The notes beneath the pieces are model-generated. The model was not told the DNA's origin. It was given only the letters and a program-made list of their open reading frames with translations, and did not search any database. 64,000 nucleotides of DNA from Azoarcus olearius (GTDB taxonomy: Bacteria; Pseudomonadota; Gammaproteobacteria; Burkholderiales; Rhodocyclaceae): assembly GCF_001682385.1 (NCBI RefSeq), contig NZ_CP016210.1:682001-746000 (forward strand). The letters run 5' to 3'. Made by a program: the position numbers and the translations under genes. Of this stretch, positions 9,856 through 18,127 are shown one piece after another. Numbering within the stretch: position 1 is the stretch's first letter; every line of letters begins with the position of its first letter.

Positions 9856-10272
9856 TCAGCGTTCGGGGACGGTGATGAAACCCATCTTCTCGATGCCGGC
9901 CTCGCGCGCCTCGGACATGACTTCGGCGAGCTTCTGGTAACGCGTGTTCTGGTCCGCGCGCAGGTGCAGTTCCGGTTGCGGCGTGCGGCCGGCGGCCTCC
10001 GTCAGCCGCGTCGCCAACTGGTCGTCGGGCAGCGGCTCGTTGTTCCAGAACAGCTTGCCGTCGCCGTCCAGCGCGAGCGTGACCGTTTCCGGCTTCTCGA
10101 CGTTGGGCTGGCTGGCCGCCTTGGGCAGGTCGATCTTGACCGAGTGGGTGAGCAGCGGCGCGGTGATCATGAACACGATCAGCAGCACCAGCATCACGTC
10201 GATCAGCGGCACCATATTGATGTCGCTGGTCGGCTGGCGCTCGCCGCCCTGGTGGAAACCGCCGAAAGCCAT
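9856..10272 (-). CDS. exbD: Biopolymer transport protein ExbD
   Basis: A 138-residue ExbD. One N-terminal membrane helix (MVPLIDVMLVLLIVFMIT, near residues 20-37) carries the conserved Asp that works with the proton motive force. The periplasmic domain includes LPKAASQPN and the repeated LHLRADQNTRY type strand. With ExbB and TonB it powers TonB-dependent outer-membrane receptors such as the one at 907. Its ATG overlaps the exbB stop as TAATG, so the two are translationally coupled. A terminator follows. Confidence 0.95.
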   Translation of the reverse strand: MAFGGFHQGGERQPTSDINMVPLIDVMLVLLIVFMITAPLLTHSVKIDLPKAASQPNVEKPETVTLALDGDGKLFWNNEPLPDDQLATRLTEAAGRTPQPELHLRADQNTRYQKLAEVMSEAREAGIEKMGFITVPER

Positions 10273-11033
10273 TACGCGGCTCCCGCGGCGGCCAGGCGGG
10301 TGGCGCCGGCCTTGGTGGCGGTTTCAGCGCCCTGACCCGGCAGCGGCGCGATGCGGGCGCCGGTGGAGAACCAGGCGTGCAGGTCGTGGGCGAAGGCGTC
10401 CAGTTCGGACAGTTCGACGCGGTTGGCGCGGGTGAAGGCATTGTAGGCGAGCACCGCGGGGATCGCGACGAAGAGGCCGAAGGCGGTCATGATCAGCGCC
10501 TCGCCCACCGGGCCGGCAACCTTGTCCAGCGTCGCCATGCCGGAGGCGGAGATGTTCACCAGCGCGTGGTAGATGCCCCACACGGTGCCGAACAGGCCGA
10601 CGAAGGGCGCGGTGGAGCCGATCGAGGCGAGCATCGTCAGGCCGGCTTCCAGGCGGGCGGTGGACAGCGAGATCGACTTGCGCAGCGCGCGGGTGATGAA
10701 CTCGTCGGCGTCCAGCTTGCCGCCCAGGGTTTCCTGATGGGTGTGGCGGCGCACGTGGTCGGCGGCGGCGGCGCCCTGGCGGGCGAGGTCGTCGAAGGGC
10801 GAGTCGGGCGCCTGGTCCTGCAGGCGCTTGAGCCCCTGACTGAGGTCGGACGCGGCCCAGAACGCGTCGACGGCGTCGATGCTGCGACGCGCGCGCAACT
10901 GGCGCAGCGCGCGCACCAGGATCAGATACCAGCTGGTGACCGACATCGCCAGCAGTAGGATGGCCACCGTACGGATGATGGCGTCGGACTGTCCCCACAG
11001 ATGGGCGAATCCGAAGGCTTGGGTTCCTTCCAT
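10272..11033 (-). CDS. exbB: TonB-system motor subunit ExbB (MotA/TolQ/ExbB family)
   Basis: A 253-residue inner-membrane protein with three helices: near residues 16-38 (IIRTVAILLLAMSVTSWYL), 130-155 (MLASIGSTAPFVGLFGTVWG) and 170-195 (GEALIMTAFGLFVAIPAVLAY). The second and third are the highly conserved ExbB core. It forms the pentameric channel around ExbD and energises TonB. It lies two bases after tonB and overlaps exbD by one base, giving the order tonB-exbB-exbD. Confidence 0.94.
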   Translation of the reverse strand: MEGTQAFGFAHLWGQSDAIIRTVAILLLAMSVTSWYLILVRALRQLRARRSIDAVDAFWAASDLSQGLKRLQDQAPDSPFDDLARQGAAAADHVRRHTHQETLGGKLDADEFITRALRKSISLSTARLEAGLTMLASIGSTAPFVGLFGTVWGIYHALVNISASGMATLDKVAGPVGEALIMTAFGLFVAIPAVLAYNAFTRANRVELSELDAFAHDLHAWFSTGARIAPLPGQGAETATKAGATRLAAAGAA

Positions 11034-11035
11034 GT

Positions 11036-11812
11036 TTACCTTCCTTCAGTCAGTTTGAAAACGAGGGGGACGAGCACCCAGGCCTCGATCGCGCGGTCGC
11101 CCTGGCGGGCCGGCACGAAACGCCAGCGGGCCACGGCGGCGCGCGCTGCGCTGTCGAGGCGCTCGAAGCCCGAACTGCGGTTGATCTCGATCTGGCCCGG
11201 CAGGCCTTCGGCGGTGACCTGCACGCGCAGCATCACGGTACCTTCCTCGCGCAGCCGGGTGGATAGCGGCGGGTAGGCGGGCTTGGGGTTGTTGAGATAG
11301 TCGGCGTCGAAGCGGGCGGCCACCACCGGCGGCGGGGCGGGCGGGGCCGGCGGCGCGGGATTGGCGACAGCAGGCGCGGCCGGCTGGGCGGGTGCCGGCG
11401 GGGCGGGCTCGGCGCTCAGCGCGTTGGGCGACGCGGTGATCTTTTCCGCAACCGGTTGCGGCGTGGGCTTGGGCGGCTTGGGGCGCACCTCGGCGGGCTT
11501 CTTGGGCTGCGGGGCCTGCTTCACGGGTTCGGGCTTGACCGGCTCGGGCTGCGGCGGCGCTTCGAGCGGGATGAAGGCAATCTCGATCGGCCGGATCTCG
11601 GGGGGCGGCTCGGGGCTGCGCACGTAGGCGAGCGCGAGCAGACCGGCGGCGTGGGCGACCACCACCAGCACCCCCAGCCCCAGCCGTTCCGGCGCGCGCG
11701 GCCGACGCTGCCGGGGCGCGACCGCCACAGCGACGGGGCGTGCGACCGGGCGGACGGTGGGTGTCGCGGGGGACGGTACGGTCATGGAAAGAACCTGGGT
11801 TGCGGCGTTCAT
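11036..11812 (-). CDS. tonB: TonB energy-transducing protein
   Basis: A 258-residue TonB. It has a cytoplasmic Arg-rich start, one membrane helix (LGLGVLVVVAHAAGLLALAY, about residues 48-67), a long Pro/Lys/Glu linker (PEPVKPEPVKQAPQPKKPAE), an Ala/Pro segment, and the C-terminal domain with the YP motif (PKPAYPPLSTRLREEGTV). This domain contacts TonB boxes of outer-membrane receptors. The start at 11812 was chosen over an internal ATG at 11785; ribosome sites do not separate them. No clear Fur box was found in the 259 bp upstream, so expression may depend partly on read-through from the hemP-bfd-bfr unit. Confidence 0.93.
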   Translation of the reverse strand: MNAATQVLSMTVPSPATPTVRPVARPVAVAVAPRQRRPRAPERLGLGVLVVVAHAAGLLALAYVRSPEPPPEIRPIEIAFIPLEAPPQPEPVKPEPVKQAPQPKKPAEVRPKPPKPTPQPVAEKITASPNALSAEPAPPAPAQPAAPAVANPAPPAPPAPPPVVAARFDADYLNNPKPAYPPLSTRLREEGTVMLRVQVTAEGLPGQIEINRSSGFERLDSAARAAVARWRFVPARQGDRAIEAWVLVPLVFKLTEGR

Positions 11813-12036
11813 GCGGGGATTCCGGCGATACGTCGAAGCGGGGATGCGGCGGACGCGAAGGATGGACGGTCGCCGTTGCAGGGCCGTTGCGACGCGCACG
11901 CGGCGGGTTCCGACGATGCGGCGGTTCCCGGCCGGATTGCGGCCATGAGGAGCGTCAACGGTGCGGAGTACATGAGCGAACAGGTGTCCTTTGCCTTGGG
12001 GGCCTGCTGGCTCGCTCCGCGGTGGAGCTGGCTGGC

Positions 12037-12064
12037 GGCGGGCGGACCGCGGTGGCCGCCCGCC
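12037..12064 (-). terminator. GC hairpin after bfr, possible weak terminator
   Basis: A perfect 9-bp stem (GGCGGGCGG at 12037-12045 with CCGCCCGCC at 12056-12064) begins 8 bp beyond the bfr stop. There is no T run, so it may only attenuate transcription or stabilise the mRNA end. Confidence 0.4.
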
Positions 12065-12071
12065 TGCAGGC

Positions 12072-12548
12072 TCAGGAGTGGGTTTCCATCTGGGACTGCA
12101 GGTAGTTCTGCAAGCCCACGCTGCCAATCAGTTCCAGCTGGGTTTCGAGGTAGTCGATGTGTTCCTCGGTGTCCTCGAGGATGTCTTCGAGCAGTTCGCG
12201 CGAGACGTAGTCCTTACAGGATTCGCAGTAGGCAATGGCTTCGACGAGGTCGGTGCGCGAAGCGCTTTCCAGTGCCAGATCGCCCTGGATGCATTCGGGA
12301 ACGTTCTCGCCGATCATCAACTTGTTCAGGTTCTGCAGATTCGGAAGACCTTCGAGAAACAGCACGCGCTCGATCAGCTTGTCGGCGTGCTTCATCTCTT
12401 CGATCGATTCCTCGTACTCGTGTTTGCCCAGCTGTCCCAGCCCCCAGTTCTTATACATGCGGGCATGGAGGAAGTACTGGTTGATCGCGGTCAGTTCGTT
12501 TGTGAGCTGCTTGTTGAGCAGCTGGATTACCTTCTTATCGCCTTTCAT
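12072..12548 (-). CDS. bfr: Bacterioferritin
   Basis: A 158-residue heme-containing ferritin subunit that oxidises and stores iron in a 24-mer. By counting from Met1, the ferroxidase ligands Glu18, Glu51, His54, Glu94 and His130 and the heme ligand Met52 are present. Position 127, normally Glu, reads Thr in DTEEHID, with Glu at 128 and 129; this alignment is by hand. The start at 12548 follows a strong ggagg ribosome site and overlaps the bfd stop as ATGA. Co-transcription with Bfd, its iron-release partner, is expected. Confidence 0.96.
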   Translation of the reverse strand: MKGDKKVIQLLNKQLTNELTAINQYFLHARMYKNWGLGQLGKHEYEESIEEMKHADKLIERVLFLEGLPNLQNLNKLMIGENVPECIQGDLALESASRTDLVEAIAYCESCKDYVSRELLEDILEDTEEHIDYLETQLELIGSVGLQNYLQSQMETHS

Positions 12549-12787
12549 GAGGCCTCCGCGGCAAGGGAAAACGAGGGAGCGACACCGATGTGCACCGGTG
12601 CCGCCGCAGGACGCTGGGTCTTCTCGGCGAGCGCCGAACGCAGGCAGTCGCGCGCACACACCGCGCAGCGCCCGCACTCGGCTGTCACCCCCAGCTCCTT
12701 GCGGAGATGGCGCAGGGTGGACACGCCTTCGCGAACAGCTTCGTTGATGTGGCGCTCGGTTACCGCGTTGCAGACACAGACGTACAT
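12545..12787 (-). CDS. bfd: Bacterioferritin-associated ferredoxin Bfd
   Basis: An 80-residue [2Fe-2S] ferredoxin that passes electrons to bacterioferritin heme so that stored iron can leave as Fe(II). The cluster ligands are Cys4, Cys6, Cys38 and Cys41 (CVC near the N-terminus and ECGRC), the Bfd/NirB-type Fer2_BFD pattern. The C-terminal 25 residues after the domain are longer than usual and Ala/Pro-rich. The gene overlaps bfr by 4 nt and lies 40 bp after hemP. Confidence 0.95.
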   Translation of the reverse strand: MYVCVCNAVTERHINEAVREGVSTLRHLRKELGVTAECGRCAVCARDCLRSALAEKTQRPAAAPVHIGVAPSFSLAAEAS

Positions 12788-12827
12788 AGTCTAGCCTCGT
12801 TGAGGGTTTTTAGCCTTGCCAGGCGGC

Positions 12828-13037
12828 TTACTTGGTCAGGATCAGCTTGCCTGCGCGGGTCGCGCGCAGTACGTAATTGACGCCCTGATGATCGATGGTC
12901 ACGCAGGGCCGGCCAGCGAGCAGTTGCGCGCTGGAAATCGCCGGGCCCTGCTCGTCCGCAGGAGCCTCGGCCACTGCCCGCTCGGGGCGCGGGGTCGCCA
13001 CGGCGGGGCTGCAGGGGTCTGAGGACTCGGTTGCCAT
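12828..13037 (-). CDS. hemP: Hemin uptake protein HemP/HmuP family
   Basis: A 69-residue protein with the HemP signature in its C-terminal half: SAQLLAGRPCVTIDHQG followed by NYVLRATRAGKLILTK. The first 30 residues are low-complexity and poorly conserved in the family. HmuP in related bacteria is a small regulator needed for heme-receptor expression. Usually a heme receptor gene follows; here bfd and bfr follow instead. A Fur-like site lies just upstream of the start. Confidence 0.9.
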   Translation of the reverse strand: MATESSDPCSPAVATPRPERAVAEAPADEQGPAISSAQLLAGRPCVTIDHQGVNYVLRATRAGKLILTK

Positions 13038-13050
13038 GATTCATCACACG

Positions 13051-13070
13051 AATAGGAATGATTTGCATTA
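13051..13070 (-). promoter_or_regulatory. Putative Fur box upstream of hemP
   Basis: The minus strand reads taatgcaaatcattcctatt, an imperfect Fur-type repeat (6 of 9 arm pairs over 13051-13069) located 14 bp before the hemP ATG. The AT-rich tract contrasts with the GC-rich surroundings. Iron-responsive control of hemP-bfd-bfr is inferred. Confidence 0.6.
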
Positions 13071-13206
13071 CAACATCAGTCCGCCGGGGCGTCAATATCC
13101 GCTCTTGCTCCTTCGGGATACCGGTGCCCGGCTGGACCGGACATTCCGGAGCTGGTCACAATACCGGCCACCGCCGACTGGCGTGGTCGTTCCCGAGGTG
13201 ATCTGA

Positions 13207-13929
13207 ATGTCTGAAAAGCACGAAGCATTCCACGTGATTCCGCCTGCTCCGCAGCCTGTCGTGCCGGTGCTGGGAGGCGGTGTCTTCCCGGTGCGCCGGA
13301 TCTTCTGCGTGGCCCGCAACTACGCCGCCCACGCGCGCGAAATGGGTGGCGACCCGGCGCGCGAGGCCCCGTTCTTCTTTACCAAGCCGGCCGATGCGGT
13401 GCTCCCCGTGGGCGAAGGCGAGTGTGGTCGGATGTCCTACCCTGTGGCGACTTCCGACCTACATCACGAACTCGAACTGGTGGTGGCGCTCGCGGCCGGC
13501 GGTAGCGGTCTGACGCCGGAGCAGGCGGCGGGCTGCATTTACGGCTATGCGGTAGGGCTGGACATGACGCGCCGCGATCTGCAGGCAGCGGCCAAGGCCG
13601 CGGGGCGGCCGTGGGATGCGGGCAAGGCCTTCGACCATTCGGCGCCCATCTCGCCGATCCGGCCGCTGGCGGAGGTTCTTGCCGCCGGTGAGATCGTGCT
13701 GGACGTCAACGGCGTGCGGCGCCAGGCGGGCGATCTGGCCGACATGATCTGGAACGTGCCGGAAACGCTGGCCTTCCTGTCGCGCTACTTCGAGCTGAGG
13801 GCCGGGGATCTGGTGTTTACCGGCACGCCGGAAGGCGTGGGCGCTGTGGTGGCGGGCGATCGTCTGCACGGCCGCATCGCGCGGGTCGGCGAGCTGCGGC
13901 TGGAGATCGTCGCCCCGCAGCACGCCTGA
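13207..13929 (+). CDS. Fumarylacetoacetate hydrolase family protein
   Basis: A 240-residue single-domain FAH-family enzyme. It contains the entry motif FCVARNYAAHAREMG, the metal-binding Glu pair in HHELELVVAL, and the following GYAVGLDMTRRDLQ plus FTGTPEGVGAV near the end. Family members cleave C-C bonds or decarboxylate ring-cleavage products (fumarylpyruvate or acylpyruvate hydrolase, oxaloacetate decarboxylase). It stands alone, so the substrate cannot be assigned; YcgM-like acylpyruvase is the closest guess. The start at 13207 lacks a strong ribosome site. Confidence 0.88.
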   Translation: MSEKHEAFHVIPPAPQPVVPVLGGGVFPVRRIFCVARNYAAHAREMGGDPAREAPFFFTKPADAVLPVGEGECGRMSYPVATSDLHHELELVVALAAGGSGLTPEQAAGCIYGYAVGLDMTRRDLQAAAKAAGRPWDAGKAFDHSAPISPIRPLAEVLAAGEIVLDVNGVRRQAGDLADMIWNVPETLAFLSRYFELRAGDLVFTGTPEGVGAVVAGDRLHGRIARVGELRLEIVAPQHA

Positions 13930-13938
13930 CGACGCGGA

Positions 13939-14388
13939 TCAAGGCAGCCGCAACAGCACGCGCAGGCGGTCGTCGGGGCTGCCGACGGGCAGGTAGCCGA
14001 TGGTGCCGGGGCGGGTCGCGATCCAGTCGCGCGCTTCGGCCACCGTAGCCGCCTCGCGCGGCGGCAGTGCCCTGCCGGTAAACACCAGCCGCGACCAGTA
14101 GGCGCGGGTCTGGCTGGGATTCTTGCCGGTGAGTTCCTGGTAGAAGCTGTCGCGCGCGGCCCCGGCGGGCAGGTCGACGAGGCTGACCGGGGTGCCGTCG
14201 GCCAGCGTGGTGCGGCGGCCCAGGTAAAGCTGCTCGGCTTCTTCGCGTGACAGGGCCGGGATGGGGCCGCTGCGCGCGGCGACCAGCACCAGCTCGGCCC
14301 AGGCGGATCCGCTCAGCATGAGCGCAGCGAGCAGCGCGACCGCGTGCCGCCAGCAGGAGGCAACGGGCGGTGGGTCAGAACGCGACAT
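13939..14388 (-). CDS. Periplasmic phosphate-binding-like protein (PBP domain, short)
   Basis: A 149-residue exported protein. After a signal peptide (HAVALLAALMLSGSAWA, about residues 15-31) comes one lobe of a PstS-like periplasmic domain, with LSREEAEQLYLGRRTTLADG, then FYQELTGKNPSQTRAYWSRLVFTGR and a terminal GTIGYLP. It is about half the length of a true PstS, so it probably does not bind phosphate as a full Venus-flytrap. It overlaps the porin-like gene by 14 nt and belongs to a three-gene unit with that gene and the EAL protein. Its role is likely sensing or ligand presentation for that unit. Confidence 0.75.
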   Translation of the reverse strand: MSRSDPPPVASCWRHAVALLAALMLSGSAWAELVLVAARSGPIPALSREEAEQLYLGRRTTLADGTPVSLVDLPAGAARDSFYQELTGKNPSQTRAYWSRLVFTGRALPPREAATVAEARDWIATRPGTIGYLPVGSPDDRLRVLLRLP

Positions 14389-15583
14389 CGACGGAGACGC
14401 TCAGCACGTTGTAGCTGCGGTCGCCCATCCGGGCGAAGGCGGGATTGCCGCGTGGGAACAGTGATCCCCAGGCGTCGGGATCGGTGCGGATATGTGACAG
14501 TTCGGCCTTGAACGCGGCATTGCGGGTGAAGTCCCAGCGCACCCCGGCGGTGGTGCTGTGCTGGGCGATGTTGCGCGACTTGTCGAAGCCCTCGATGAAG
14601 GGCTGGAAGGGCGAGCCGGCGGGCACTGCGGACGAGCCGGAGGTGGGGCGGTCCTGGGTGTGGCGGGCGAACGAAAGGTAGGGCAGCGTCGCGCCGACGC
14701 GTCGCCCCACGGTGACGTACCAGCCGTGCGCACTGTTGGCATACGAGCGGTTCTCGCGGCGGGCGTATTCGCCGATCAGCAGCCAGCGCCCGTCGTCCCA
14801 TTGCACGCCGGCCGAGCTGAAGGCGGCATAGCCGTCGTTGCCGCTCAGTTGGGCGACCACGCTGCCGAGCCCGAAGCTGCGCAACTGCGCGGTCATGGTG
14901 TTGTATTCGTTGTCGTCCCAATGCAGGGCGACCCGCGCCTCGGCGTGGCCGAGGTAGAGCGACAGGTGATCGTGCGTGAGCGCCAGGTTGATGCCGTACA
15001 GCTCGCGCAGCCGTGCATTGCCGCGGCGGTGGATCGGTATGTAGCTGCTGCCGGCGTACGGATGGATTTCTAGGTCGGTGTTGCCGATGCGGGTGCGGTA
15101 CAGCAGGTCGACCCCGTCAAGGTCGGAGAACGGGTTGAGCCCATAGACCTCGATCGGCGGCCGCACCCACGGATTGGCGTAGTTGATGTCGAGCGAGTCG
15201 GACAGCATGAAGAATGGCACCCGCATGCGGCCGATGCGGGCGGTCAGCGTGGGGGCCAGCGCATAGCTGAGGAAGGCGAGCGTCACCCGCGGCGTGTAGT
15301 CGCCTTCCGGGTTCTCGCGGCTGATGACCTGCAGCACCGCGCCTGCCTGCTCGGAGAGGTTGATGTTGCCCTGCACGCCGAGCACGCTGTCCGGACCGAA
15401 ATCGGGCGATTCGGCGCCGGGGTGGTCGATGCCGCTGCGGATGAAGCGCACGTCTTCGTCGTCGGTGACGACCGCGCCGACGGTGCCGAAGGCCGACCAG
15501 CGGATTTCGGGGGCATCGGCCCGGGCGGGGGGAGCGAGGCCCAGCAACAGGGCCAGGCAAAGGATCGGAATGGCGGGTTTCAT
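14375..15583 (-). CDS. Porin-like outer-membrane beta-barrel protein
   Basis: A 402-residue protein with a signal peptide (MKPAIPILCLALLLGLAPPA, cleavage near ARA-DA) and a body of amphipathic strands ending in Phe (LSVSVDVAF), as in outer-membrane barrels. Recognisable pieces are FGTVGAVVTDDEDVRFI, ARIGRMRVPFFMLSD and NYANPWVRPP, which resemble phosphate-selective or generic porin-like proteins lacking a clear family name. Its start overlaps the stop of the EAL gene as ATGA. The context suggests the barrel and the short PBP-like protein handle a ligand or surface signal for the phosphodiesterase. Confidence 0.75.
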   Translation of the reverse strand: MKPAIPILCLALLLGLAPPARADAPEIRWSAFGTVGAVVTDDEDVRFIRSGIDHPGAESPDFGPDSVLGVQGNINLSEQAGAVLQVISRENPEGDYTPRVTLAFLSYALAPTLTARIGRMRVPFFMLSDSLDINYANPWVRPPIEVYGLNPFSDLDGVDLLYRTRIGNTDLEIHPYAGSSYIPIHRRGNARLRELYGINLALTHDHLSLYLGHAEARVALHWDDNEYNTMTAQLRSFGLGSVVAQLSGNDGYAAFSSAGVQWDDGRWLLIGEYARRENRSYANSAHGWYVTVGRRVGATLPYLSFARHTQDRPTSGSSAVPAGSPFQPFIEGFDKSRNIAQHSTTAGVRWDFTRNAAFKAELSHIRTDPDAWGSLFPRGNPAFARMGDRSYNVLSVSVDVAF

Positions 15584-18027
15584 TGGGGAGTGCCCGGGTT
15601 TGAGGGCGCCAGCAAGCGGCGGGCGTCGTCCGCTTCCAGCGGGCGCGAATAGAGATAGCCCTGGCCGTAGTCGCAGTCCATGCCATACAGCACCGAGGCC
15701 TGATCTTCGTGCTCGATGCATTCGGCGACCACCGCGATGCCGAGATCGTGGGCGAGCTGGATGCTGCGCCGGACGATGTCGCGCAGGCGGCTGTCCTGGG
15801 TGATGGAGCGTACGAAGGTGCCGTCGAGTTTGACGATGTCGCACGGGATGGTGTGCAGGTAGCTGAGTGCCGAGTAGCCGGTGCCGAAGTCGTCGATGAG
15901 CACCGACGCGCCGGCCTCGCGCAGTTGATGCAGGACCGGCTTCGCCGGACCGTCGGGATCGGCGAGCACGCTTTCGGTGACCTCGAAGCGCAGGCAGGAG
16001 ATCGGCACGCCGTGGCTTTCGATCACGTCCAGCAGTTCGTCCGCCAGATTCGGCCGCGACAGCTGTCGTGCCGACAGATTGACGCTGACCGAAGGCAAGG
16101 CCCGGCCGGGATAGGCGATGCCCCATTCCAGCAGGTCGCGGCAGACCAGGGTGAGCACGCGCATGCCGACGTCGTGGATCAGGTCGAGGGTTTCGGCGAG
16201 CGGAATGAACTCCAGCGGCGGGAGCAGGCCGTGCGTGGGGTGGCGCCAGCGCACCAGCGCTTCGAAGCTCGTCAGGCGGCGATCGCCGAGCGCGACGATG
16301 GGTTGGTAGTGCACCGTAAGGCCGCCGATGCGCAGCGCGGTGCGCAGGTCGGCTTCGAGCTGCAGCGCGCGGACCGCCTGGGTGTGCATCGAGGCGTGGA
16401 AGAACTCGACCGGGTCGGCCTGATCGCGGCGCGCCTTGTGCAGCGCGTTGTCGGCGTCGCGCAACAAGGCCTCGGCGTCATCGCGCTCGATGTCGCTGAC
16501 CGCCACCCCGATGCGGCAGCGCAGGTGCAGCGGCCGGCCGGCGGCGGGGGCGCTGAGGCCGGGCAGCTCGACCAGGCTTTCGGCCACGCGCAAGGCCTCG
16601 GTGCTGCCGTCGATGCCATTGAGCAGCAGGGCGAACTGGTCGCCGCCGACGCGTGCAGCGACGTCGCCCGCCCGCATCGATGCGACGATGTGCTCGGCGA
16701 CGCGACGCAGCAACTCGTCACCCGCCGCGTGGCCGAAGCTGTCGTTGATCAGGCTGAAGCGTTCGATGTTGATTGCGAGGACGGCAAAGCGCGCATTTTC
16801 GTCGCGGCGCTGGTGGCCAAGGGCCTGCTGCACGTGCTCGATGAAGAGGGCGCGGTTGGGCAGGCCCGTGAGCCCGTCGTGCAGCGCGTCGTGCACCAGC
16901 TGCTGCTCGGCGCGCTTGCGCAGGTCGATGTCGCTGATCGAGCCGGCCATGCGGGTAGCGCGACCGCCGGCATCGCGTTGCGCGACGCCGCGCGTCATGA
17001 CCCAGCGCACCTTGCCGTCGCCCTGGCGGATGCGGTGCTCCAGCATGAATTGCGCGCTCTCGCCGCGCAGGTGGGCACGCATCACCTCGCGGTAGGTTTC
17101 GAGTTCGTCGGGGTGCAGGTAGCTCGCGAGTGCGTCCTGCGCATTGCTGAAGCCGCTCATGTCGCGACCCACGATTTCGCAGAAGCGTTCGGAGAAATAG
17201 ACCTGGCCGGTCGGAAGATCCCAGTCCCACAGTCCGTCGTTGGCGCCACGCAGTGCCAGCGCGTAGCGTTCCTCGCTGGTGCGCAGCTGCAGGGCCGTAC
17301 GTTGCAGTTCGCCGACCCGCTGCTGCAGGGTCGCGGCCATCACGTTGAAGTTGCGCGCGAGCCGGGCCAGTTCGTCCTCGCCCTTTTCCGGCAGGCGGTG
17401 ATCAAGGTGGCCTTCCGCGATCGCACGGCTGCCCGCCAGCAGGCGGCCGAGATTGTGGGTGAGCAGGTAGCCGATGCCGGACAGCAGGATGAAGGTAAGC
17501 AGGATTTCGGCGAGCGCGATCAGCGTGCCCTGCTGGATGATGGCCTGGCGCGCGGCGGCCAGCACCGAGACCGAAACGCCGAACTGGAGGAAGCCGACCT
17601 CGTTGCGCTCGAGCAGCAGCGGCCGCCGTACATGGATGATGGGGCGGTCGATCAGCGATCCGAGGGCCTGGGCCATGTCGGGCGTGGGCGGCGGCAGCGT
17701 CGTCATCGCGGGAAGCCCGGCGCTGACCAGCAGCTGACCATCCGGTCCGCCGATCCGCACATAGACCAGGCCTTCCGTGGAGTCGGTGAGCAGTTCGCCG
17801 AGCACGTCCTGAAGCGTGCGGTAGCGGCCCTGTTCGCCGTAGGCGGTGGCCATGGCGTGCAGCATGCTGGCGTTCTGCGTGGTCAGCGTGGCGAGGCTGG
17901 CCGAGGCCGCGTCGTTCATCAGCCGCACGCTGTTGGCCAGCAGCAGCGTGAGCAGCACCACCTGCACTGCGGTGCTGGCCAGCAGCAGTCGGAACCGGAT
18001 CGAGGAGTGCCGGAAGGGCAGGCGCAC
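15580..18027 (-). CDS. Membrane HAMP-PAS-GGDEF-EAL c-di-GMP phosphodiesterase
   Basis: An 815-residue signalling protein. Two membrane helices (about 12-32 and 165-190) flank a periplasmic sensor; then come HAMP (190-245), PAS (250-380), GGDEF (about 390-550) and EAL (560-810) domains. The GGDEF active site reads GGDQF and is probably not a working cyclase. The EAL domain keeps EALVRW, DDFGTGYS, KLDGTF and the Glu of AECIEHED, so hydrolysis of c-di-GMP is likely. It is the first gene of a coupled unit with the porin-like and PBP-like genes, suggesting that those feed an envelope signal to it. Confidence 0.92.
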   Translation of the reverse strand: MRLPFRHSSIRFRLLLASTAVQVVLLTLLLANSVRLMNDAASASLATLTTQNASMLHAMATAYGEQGRYRTLQDVLGELLTDSTEGLVYVRIGGPDGQLLVSAGLPAMTTLPPPTPDMAQALGSLIDRPIIHVRRPLLLERNEVGFLQFGVSVSVLAAARQAIIQQGTLIALAEILLTFILLSGIGYLLTHNLGRLLAGSRAIAEGHLDHRLPEKGEDELARLARNFNVMAATLQQRVGELQRTALQLRTSEERYALALRGANDGLWDWDLPTGQVYFSERFCEIVGRDMSGFSNAQDALASYLHPDELETYREVMRAHLRGESAQFMLEHRIRQGDGKVRWVMTRGVAQRDAGGRATRMAGSISDIDLRKRAEQQLVHDALHDGLTGLPNRALFIEHVQQALGHQRRDENARFAVLAINIERFSLINDSFGHAAGDELLRRVAEHIVASMRAGDVAARVGGDQFALLLNGIDGSTEALRVAESLVELPGLSAPAAGRPLHLRCRIGVAVSDIERDDAEALLRDADNALHKARRDQADPVEFFHASMHTQAVRALQLEADLRTALRIGGLTVHYQPIVALGDRRLTSFEALVRWRHPTHGLLPPLEFIPLAETLDLIHDVGMRVLTLVCRDLLEWGIAYPGRALPSVSVNLSARQLSRPNLADELLDVIESHGVPISCLRFEVTESVLADPDGPAKPVLHQLREAGASVLIDDFGTGYSALSYLHTIPCDIVKLDGTFVRSITQDSRLRDIVRRSIQLAHDLGIAVVAECIEHEDQASVLYGMDCDYGQGYLYSRPLEADDARRLLAPSNPGTPQ

Positions 18028-18127
18028 TATGAGTTCCGTGGGGATGCGGCGGCCGGGACGCGAGGCCGGGCATCGGCGCGGGCGGCGAGGAAGATGGGAG
18101 CGGGGGGCACGCGTGCTTCCGTTGCGC

